From Nicotiana tabacum (Eukaryota > Streptophyta > Magnoliopsida > Solanales > Solanaceae), in the NCBI RefSeq assembly GCF_000715075.1, contig NC_134081.1, positions 63,305,653 through 63,369,652 of the forward strand: a DNA stretch of 64,000 nucleotides. The letters are read 5' to 3'. Each line of letters begins with the position of its first letter. The stretch's first letter is position 1. The position numbers and the translations under genes were made by a program. Positions 57,249 through 64,000 of the stretch are shown in pieces. The notes below the pieces were generated by a model that ran no database searches, was not told the origin of the DNA, and saw only the letters and a program-made list of their open reading frames with translations.

Positions 57249-57582
57249 TGATATGCGGCCCTTCTTAAGACTCCTTGGAAAGGTGACGTAACGCTGAGCA
57301 ACCGATGTCCGTGGAGTTACTATTTGCCAACTGGGATCCCCTCCGTACGGTATACGAGATTGTCAGTGTCATACAGGAAAACCAATGTTAAGAGCAATTG
57401 AGAGAACAGAAAAGAGAACTAAGAATGAAACAAAGCTTGATAGCGTTAATGAAAGTTATTACAGAAAAGAAACACGGTGTCGAGGGGGAGAGACACACCA
57501 GTACATAGAATTATTTGCTTACTAGAAAGTTTGATTGCTTGATCCCCCCTAATAGTATATAAAATAATAAACCAAAGTTACA
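57249..57582 (-). repeat. Gd1 5' LTR
   Basis: TGATATGCGG to AAAGTTACA, 334 bp, collinear with the 3' LTR. A TATA-like TTTTATATACTATTA on the minus strand at about 57551-57566 suits a promoter. Its outer end abuts Gd2 integrase sequence. Confidence 0.75.
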
Positions 57583-58540
57583 GGGTCCAATGGACTTTTG
57601 AATCAGGTGAGGGTCATAGATCCATGCAAACAAATGCCTTTTTCAGATTTTCGCCATCACTTGGCCTCCTACTTGATAATCAACAAAGCGACGATTTTGA
57701 TCAGTATGGTTTTTTCATCCGCTTCTCGACTTTGACAAGATAGATCCACACTATCTCAAAATTTTGCTTCCATTCCTTCGAGAAGCTAGCAGCACGAGGA
57801 GATTTCGACATGCTTGGGGCATTCACAGTGTGTGGGAGTAGAGGTTGTTGTTAGGTAACAAATTCAAAAGCGCTTTTGTTTGTACTAGAGCTCTTTTATG
57901 AATTTAAACACATTTGAGCAGCATCCAAGAGTTTCACCCAATTCTCCAATAATTCGGTAACAAAATGGCAAAGATATTCCTCCAGCATGCCATTGAATCG
58001 CTCTATCTGGCCATTAGATTGTGGACGAAATTTTGAATTGTGGCTCAGTTTGGACCCGAGGCACTTAAAGATCTGAGTCCAAAAATTGCTAGTGAAGCAA
58101 GAGACGCGATCACTAACGATGTCTTTAGGCAGACCCCAATATTTGACAACATCAGAGAAGAAGAATTAAGTTGTATCTTCTGCTGATATATAGTGTGGGG
58201 CATCTATAAATGTAGCATACTTGGAAAATCGATCTACCACATCCAAGGTAGTTGTAAGATATTCGACCTCAGGATATCCGATGATGAAATCCAGTGAAAC
58301 GCTTTGCCAAGGTCACTTTGGAATATGCAATGGCTCCAAACGTCCCACTTGTGTCAAGCGGTCTAACTTGTCTTTCTGGCATACTAGGCAAGTCTTCAGA
58401 TACTGAGCAACATCATCAGCCATTTGAGGCCAATAATAATCGCAGTGCAACAACTCTTTGGTGCGTTTTTCACCTGGATGGCCGGCCCACAAAGTATCAT
58501 GGTATTCCATCAGAAACATAAAGTCGGTTCCCTTTCAGCT
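57583..58540 (-). pseudogene. Gd2 integrase remnant
   Basis: 58313-58519 is open and holds the complete zinc domain: YHDTLWAGHPGEKRTKELL, YYWPQMADDVAQYLK and TCLVCQKDK, so two His and two Cys are in place. The core (57960-58310) and the post-core part (57583-57960) are in broken frames. Confidence 0.7.
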
Positions 58541-59060
58541 TCAGGAACCATCTTCAATGTAGAACTAGCGAGACATGCTTTGTCCCACCAGATCGATCAA
58601 ATATTGTACAGTAGGATCCTTTGGGAGTAGATCTTGTATCTGGTCATTTATAGTGGTGGCCACTTCACTCCCCCTTAGTGTGGCGAGTAGGCACACCGAT
58701 GTGAAGTCAGCCCTATGACTGAGCGCATCAGCAACATGATTAGTCTTCCCGCTTCGGTACTCCAGGTTGAAGTGAAATTCCACTAGGAGTTACTACCACT
58801 TGTCCTGTCGGCTATTCAGCTTCAGCTGGGTCATGAAATGGCTAACAGCTGTGTTGTCTGTCTTGACCACGAATGCGGTTCCCAACAGATAGTGCCTCCA
58901 AAGGCGTAAGCAATGGACGACAACAATAAATTCCTTTTCATGGGAGGCATAGTGTCGTTCTACATACTTTAACTTCCGGCTCTCGTACACCACTGGATTC
59001 CCCTCTAGTAGCAAGACTCCACACAAAGCATAGTCGGAGGCATTTAGTTTCACTTCAATG
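58541..59060 (-). pseudogene. Gd2 RNase H remnant
   Basis: 58793-59053 begins VKLNASDYALCGVL-like and continues with HASHEKEF-like YASHEKEFIVVVHCLRLWRH, then FVVKTDNTAVSHFMTQ. 58565-58783 adds FNLEYRSGKTNHVADALSHR. The first acid is Asn (LNAS), while the later Glu and Asp positions are kept. Confidence 0.7.
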
Positions 59061-59716
59061 CACTCTCAGAAGACTTGTTTCATCATGTTGAAAAATGTGG
59101 CTAGAGCATTAGTCAAGTCGAATGGCATCACCAGGAAGTCGTATGACCCATATCTTGTCACATAGGTCGTCTTGTGTTCATCTCTCTCAGCAATGCGGAC
59201 TTTCCAGTAACCTGTCTTAGGATCTATTTTGGTGAACACTGTAGCACCACCGAACCTATCGAACAAGTCTGCCATTAGCGGGATAGGGTACTTGTTCTTC
59301 ACGGTAATTTTGTTTAGGGCCCGATAATCCACACAGAGTCGTAGGGTGCCGTCATGTTTCTTTTGGAATAGCATAGGAGACCCATAAGGGGACTTGGAAG
59401 GCACAATGATTCCCGTGTCTAGCATTTCCGTCAATTGTCTCCGCATCTTGGTGAGTTTGGGTTGTGACATTCTATAAGGTGCCCGGGCAGGTGGCTTCGC
59501 ACCCGACACCAACTTAATCTCAACGTCCACAGTGTGCCTAGGCGGGATTCGCCTTGGCATGTCTTGTTGCATGATGTCTTCAAACTCCTTTAGCAACTCT
59601 TTCACGAGTGCAAGAATTGGACCCGAAGAGCGTTTTATATCTTCAATACAGAGGGCTTCCATGAATGTAGGTTCATGTCTTTTGAACTGCAAGGCCGAGA
59701 TGTTCTTAGCGGCCAT
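59061..59716 (-). pseudogene. Gd2 reverse transcriptase, catalytic box deleted
   Basis: A 216-residue open stretch: the end of the protease, IPPRHTVDVEIKLVSGAKPP, the fingers [60 protein letters not shown] and YDFLVMPFDLTNALATF. At MKQVF-stop-ECIE it jumps near 59056-59066 to RNase H, so about 450 bp with the YLDD box and thumb are missing relative to Gd1. It is the longest single open RT frame of the Gd copies. Confidence 0.8.
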
Positions 59717-60130
59717 GTTTATGGTTGTGCATGGGTTAATGCATGGGTTAATGCATGGCTTGGCCCGTTTTCGCCCATCATAAGTAGCATATCGGTATAA
59801 GGAACAGGAATGGTATTGGTTTGCTGCATGAATTCCAACCCAACTATCAGCTCGAAGTCATCTATGATCACCACGCACAAGTTTAATTTTCCTTAATAAG
59901 GACCAAGTTTCACTGGCACACCTTTGGCTATTCCACCCACTGGCTGAGGGGGTAAGTTGATAGCCTTGACAGGATCTCTACCCTTTCCCACAACTAGACC
60001 AAGGCGCTTTATCATCGCCCAAATGGGCTTGTCATTAACTCTCATCTTGACGAACATCATAGTCTTCTCTTGGTTAATATGAGGCCCCTCATCCGCCTTC
60101 TTTTTTCCTTTCTTTGTGGTCGGGCAGGGG
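59717..60130 (-). pseudogene. Gd2 protease remnant
   Basis: The second half is legible (an IIDDFELIVGLEFMQ-like frame near 59790-59880, RISLVVGKGR-type near 59990). At about 60012 the sequence jumps from the KRL segment to the following RAMIIA-like one; the bases that encode DTG in Gd3 are absent, so the active site is gone. Confidence 0.65.
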
Positions 60131-61100
60131 TATCCACCCAGTATGCCACTTTCCCAATGTGCTTCTCAATGGACAAGGGTCCAATGGACTTTTTAAATAG
60201 GCAAGGGTCATGGACCCATGCAAACAAATACCGCTTTCGGATTTTCACCATCACTTTATCTCCTACTTGATAATCAACAAAGCAATGATTTTGATCAACA
60301 TGGGCTTTTCACCTGCTTCTGGGCTTTGACAAGATAGCTCCACACTATCTCCTAATTTCGCCTCCATTCCTTCGACAAGCTAGCACATCGAGGAGATTTC
60401 AACATGTTTGAGACATTCACGATGTTTGGGAGTAGCGGTTGTTGTCCGGTAACAATTTCAAAAGCACTTTTGTTTGTACTAGAGCTCTTTTGTGAATAGC
60501 ACAGTTGAGCAGTATCCAGATGTTTCACCCAATTTTTATGCAATCCGGTAACAAAATAGCAGAGATATATCCTCTAGCATGCCATTGAACCCATCAAATT
60601 GCGGATAGAAACTTGAACTGTGGCTCAATTTGGGCCTGAGGCACTTAAGAGGTTGAGTCCAAAAGTTGCTAATGAAGCGAGAGTCGCGATCACTAATGAT
60701 GTCTTTAGGCAAACCCCAATATTTGACAACATGAGAGAAGAAGAGTTGAGTTCTATCTTCTGCTTATATATACTGTGGGGCAGCTATAAATATAGCATAC
60801 TTGGAAAACCGATTTACCACAACCAAGATAGTTGTAAGATCTCCAGCCTTGGGAAATCCGGTGACGAAATCCAGTGAAATGCTTTCCCAATGTCTCTTTG
60901 GAATATGCAATGGCTCCGAAAGTCCTACTTGTGTTAAGCGGTCTGACTTGTCTTTCTGGCATACTAGGCAAGTCTTCACATACTGAGCAACATCATCAAC
61001 CATTTGAGGCCAATAATAAGCACGACGCAACAACGACATGGTGCGTTCTTCACCTGGATGGCCGGCCCACAATGTATCATGGCATTCCATAAGAAGAGTC
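60131..61100 (-). pseudogene. Gd3 integrase remnant
   Basis: 60352-60543 is the post-catalytic part (NWVKHLDTAQLCYSQ, FEIVTGQQPLLPN). 60764-61090 has the zinc domain (CHDTLWAGHPGEERT and TCLVCQKDK) and the start of the core, HWESISLDFVTGFPKAGDL, with the first Asp. The second Asp region (IISDRDSRF) lies near 60670-60700 in another frame. A 65-residue frame (60057-60254) runs from this integrase into Gd2 across the junction. Confidence 0.75.
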
Positions 61101-61664
61101 CTTCACATATCCCCTCCTTTAAGAACATAAAATTCGGTTCCCTTTCACCTTCAGGAACCCATCTTCCATGTAGAACAGGCGAGACTTTCCCTATCCCACC
61201 AAATCGACCAAATACTGTGCAACAGGATCCTTTAGTTGTCGATCTTGTATCAGGTATCTTATAGTGGTGGCCACTTTGCTCCCCCTTAGGGTGGATTAGG
61301 CACACCGATTCTAAGTCAGCCCTTCGACTGAGTGCATCAGCAACTTGGTTGGTCTTCCCACTTCGGTACTCTAGGTTGAAGTGAAATTCCACTAGGCATT
61401 ACTGCCACATGTCCTGTCGGCCATTCGGCTTTAGCTTGGTCGTTAAATGGCTAACAATTGTGTTGTTTGTTTTAACCACGAATGGGGTTCCAAACAGATA
61501 GTACCTCCAAAGGCGTAAGCAATGGACGGCAATCAACAATTCCATTTAGTGGGTGGCACAGCACTGTTCTGCATCCTTCAACTTTCGGCTCTCATACGCT
61601 ACTAGATTCCCCTCTTGTAGAAAGATTCTGCCCAAAGCTTAGTTAGAGGTATCTGTTTTCTATT
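61101..61664 (-). pseudogene. Gd3 RNase H remnant
   Basis: Contains FNLEYRSGKTNQVADALSRR (60976-61392, with the last Asp) and, toward 61650, fragments of the catalytic part in broken frames. The region around the first acid is poorly legible. Confidence 0.6.
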
Positions 61665-62600
61665 CTAATAGCTTGGCCAAATCAGTAAGGGCCAAGACAG
61701 GGCTCTTGGGACCCCTTTTAATGCGTTGAAGGCCTCCGCTCGCTTGGGACCCCAATCGGAAGGCGTGACTTCCTTTAGGAACTCTGTCAACGGCAATGCA
61801 ATGAGAGAGTAATTCCTCACAAAACGCTGATAAAAGTTACATAGGCTAACCAATATGTGACAACCTGAATCTTTTTATGGTCTACCTTTATACGCCCTTC
61901 CTCTATGACATGTCTGAGGAAGTCAATCATCTTTTGGGCGAATGCACACTTGGATAACTTTACATATAATACGTGGTCACGCAGTCGGGCTAGGACCTTC
62001 TGCAAGTGCTCCAGTTGGTCCTCCAATGTTTTGTTATATATCACAATGTCGTCCAAGTAGACCACAATGAACTCATCAATGTACTCTCGGAAGACTTGGT
62101 TCATCAAGGTGCAAAATGTGGCTGGAGCATTAGTCAAGCCGAATGGCATGACTAGGAAGTCGTATGACCCATATCTTGTCACATAGGTCATCTTGTGTTC
62201 ATCTACCTTAGCAATGCGGACTTTCTAGTTACATGTCTTTAAGTCTATTATGGTGAACACTGTAGCACCACCCAACCTATCGAACAAGTTTCCATTAGCG
62301 AGATAGGGTACTTGTTCTTCACAGTGATTTTGTTTAGGACCCGATAATCCACACAGAGTCGTAGGGTGTTATCATGTTTCTTTTTGAATAGTATAGGGGA
62401 CCCATAAGGGGACTTGCAAGGCAAAATGATAACCGTGTCTAGCATTTTTGTCAATTGTCTCTGAAGCTTGGTGTGTTCGGGTTGTGACATTCTGTAAGGT
62501 GCTTGGGCAGGTGGCTTCGCACCCGACACAACCTCAATCTCATAGTCCACAGTGCACCTAGGCGGGAGTCGCCTTGGCTTGTCTTGTGGCATGACGTCTT
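61665..62600 (-). pseudogene. Gd3 reverse transcriptase remnant
   Basis: 62248-62592 has [40 protein letters not shown] and [15 protein letters not shown]. 61817-62191 has [20 protein letters not shown] and the catalytic EFIVVYLDDIVIYN, followed by the thumb (LSKCAFAQKMIDFL). 61665-61853 is the connection (SLCNFYQRFVRNYSLIALPL). The breaks lie at about 62200-62290 and at 61850. Confidence 0.8.
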
Positions 62601-63120
62601 CAAACTCCTTTAGCAGTTATTTCACGGGTACAGGAATGGGACCCGAAGAGCATTCTATATCTTCAATACATAGGGTAGCCAGGAACGTAGGTTCATGTCT
62701 TTTGACTTCCTTCTTCAACTGCTGGGCCGAGATGTTCTTAGCGGCCATCTTTATAGTTGTACATAGGATAATGCAGGGCTTGGCCCGCTTGCTCCCATCA
62801 TTAGTAGCATATAGGCATAAGGAACAGGAATGGTGTTGGTTTGCCGCATGAATTCTAACCCAACTATCAGCTAAAAGTTATCTATGATCACCACGTGCAA
62901 GTTGAATTTTCCTTCATAAGGACAAAGCTTCACTGGCATTCGTTTGACTATTCCTCCCACTGGCTGAGGCGGTGAGTTGATAGCCTTGACACAACCTGAA
63001 CCCTTTCCCACTACTGGACTAAGGCGCTCTACTTGAGTTGAGGCTAAGTAGTTGTGAGTAATGCCCGTGTCTATCAGCGCCCGAATGGCTTGCCATTAAC
63101 TCTCATCTCGACGAACATCA
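62601..63120 (-). pseudogene. Gd3 protease remnant
   Basis: Active site near 63068-63085 reads ALIDTGIT, the only intact DTG among the three Gd copies. The second half (IIDNF-like, VGLEFM-like) lies at 62840-62890, with a frame change between. Confidence 0.65.
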
Positions 63121-64000
63121 AGGTCTTCTATTGGTTAAGATGAGTCCCCTAATCCGCCTTCTTTTTCCCATTGTTTTTGGGTCCTACTTCTTACGAATAC
63201 CAGCACTAGTTCCCGCTAAGGCCTCAGAAATAAAACAAACAAGTGTATTGAAGGTACCTATTAGTTCTGTTTGGTCAGCATCATTTATGTCGTCATCCAT
63301 CCCACCATCAAAAGTTTGATGGCCATTCATCTGTGCATGTGGGCATTCTGCTGCTTGGATTGCCTTGGGTAAAATATCTATCCTTTGTCTTTGCAGCTCC
63401 ATACGGGCTTTAGGTGACAAACCTTCCAGGAATGTGAAGAGTTTGTCTTTGTCCCCCATATCGTGTATGTTCAACGTGAGCGCAGAGAACTCCCCCACTG
63501 ACTCGGTTTGGCGGAGCTCCTATAGCTTTCTTCGTGCACTGTACTCATCATTTTTGGGGAAGAACTGTAGGCGTATGGCTACCTTCAGTTCTGCCCATGT
63601 CTCGAGAGTATCTTCACCGGACCTGATGGCCTCGTATTTCACCCACCACCAGAGTTTAGAATCATCCCGAAGATACATGGCAATGGTTTCTACCTTTTTT
63701 GCTTCTTCTAACTCCCACATACCGCCGAGCCCCATTGTATGGTTTTGGTTCAGGAATCTCAAACATTTGTGGCACATGGGTGAGGTTCACAACATCCCTG
63801 ATCTAGTTTCCGCCTCCTTGAAGGAGGTCTTGTAGTACAGCATTAACAATATTGAGTTGGCCTATCAAGTTGTCTATGATTTGCTACATAGCAGTCACCG
63901 TGTTTGCGTCTTGTGCCCTATAGAATACTTCCTAAGTACGCTCCTGTTTGAGGCCCTCAAATTTGCCAAAGATTTCGGTTGCTTCTATAGCTGCCATTTT
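63121..64000 (-). pseudogene. Gd3 gag, cut by window edge
   Basis: 63520-63777 is open and holds the capsid: KVETIAMYLRDDSKLWWWVK, SGEDTLETWAELKVAI and LQFFPKNDEYSARRKL. 63184-63498 continues with KDKLFTFLEGLSPKARMELQ and then joins AIQAAE directly to CPHAQMN. The zinc knuckle between them in Gd1 is deleted, at 63345 by a short ATTC match. 63840-64000 is the hydrophilic N-terminal part. The start codon is outside the window. Confidence 0.75.

Larger units (their letters stand above)
51849..57582 (-). mobile_element. Gd1: Galadriel-like chromovirus with both LTRs
   Basis: Short LTRs (333 and 334 bp), primer site, gag, protease, RT, RNase H, integrase and chromodomain, all on the minus strand, 5.7 kb. 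The Pol sequence style ([19 protein letters not shown], the VTGQQPL segment of its sister copy Gd3) and the short LTRs fit the Galadriel branch; lineage by recognition, not by tree. No target duplication: TTTAT on the left, GGGTC on the right. Confidence 0.75.
57583..60130 (-). mobile_element. Gd2: Galadriel-like fragment, integrase to protease
   Basis: Starts within the integrase C-terminal region at GGTCCAATGG and ends in the protease/gag border at about 60130. No LTR, chromodomain or gag. Same orientation as Gd1 and Gd3. Confidence 0.8.
60131..64000 (-). mobile_element. Gd3: Galadriel-like element, integrase to gag
   Basis: Starts in the integrase C-terminus (TATCCACCCA) directly against Gd2 and runs through RNase H, RT and protease to gag at the right edge. 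No LTR or chromodomain is inside the window. It has the most complete RT of the three. Confidence 0.8.

Noticed and set aside
1..64000. Integrated plant pararetrovirus sequence
   Set aside because: Every RT here is linked to integrase, LTRs or chromodomains in Ty3/gypsy order. No movement or coat protein gene of that virus family is visible.

Overview
This 64 kb window is plant nuclear DNA made almost entirely of broken Ty3/gypsy LTR retrotransposons. I found no host gene, rRNA, tRNA gene or CRISPR array. The evidence for a plant: primer-binding sites complementary to the initiator methionine tRNA, pol products ending in chromodomains (plant chromoviruses), LTRs of 2.5-3.1 kb starting TGTAACGAC, and low GC. 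The LTR style and element mix resemble large Solanaceae genomes such as Nicotiana; the genus is my inference.

Layout. 1-5784 is Tk1, a decayed Tekay/Del-like chromovirus on the + strand, with its 5' LTR cut by the window edge and a truncated 3' LTR. At 5785-7817 it joins Tk2, a + strand pol fragment. 7822-14805 is Tk3 on the - strand: truncated 3' LTR, pol, gag and a partial 5' LTR. It is fused at about 14805 to the gag start, leader and complete 5' LTR of Tk4 (to 18333). 18334-19172 is a Tat/Ogre-type gag remnant on +, broken by an unrelated minus-strand LTR piece (19173-21308). 21309-44710 is the outer element Tk5 on -. It is split twice: by a probable solo LTR (26656-29377, near-matching 5-bp target duplication) inside its protease, and by a full-length + strand element Tk6 (31015-41833, perfect ACCTC target duplication) inside its gag. 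44711-51479 holds the 3' end of Tk7 (LTR 45073-48216) inside the integrase tail of Tk8, whose 3' LTR is 48514-51479. 51480-51848 is unrecognised spacer. 51849-64000 is a head-to-tail array of three Galadriel-like chromoviruses on - (Gd1, Gd2, Gd3); only Gd1 has LTRs, and Gd3 runs off the right edge.

How the parts relate. Each element once encoded Gag (capsid plus zinc knuckle) and a Pol of protease, reverse transcriptase (RT), RNase H, integrase (IN) and a C-terminal chromodomain. None is intact now. Tk6 is the youngest-looking: its gag-pol is one nearly continuous frame with a few stop codons, all explicable as C-to-T or G-to-A changes. The others carry larger deletions, and three separate copies have lost the RT catalytic YxDD box.

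Most notable signals: a short hairpin at the same place in seven LTRs from six element copies, with compensatory base changes that keep the stem paired; a 33-bp minisatellite in the Tk5 LTRs whose copy number differs between the two LTRs; clustered dyads in the Tk6 LTRs; and clusters of CGCA-x-TGCG-like motifs shared by LTRs of different families.
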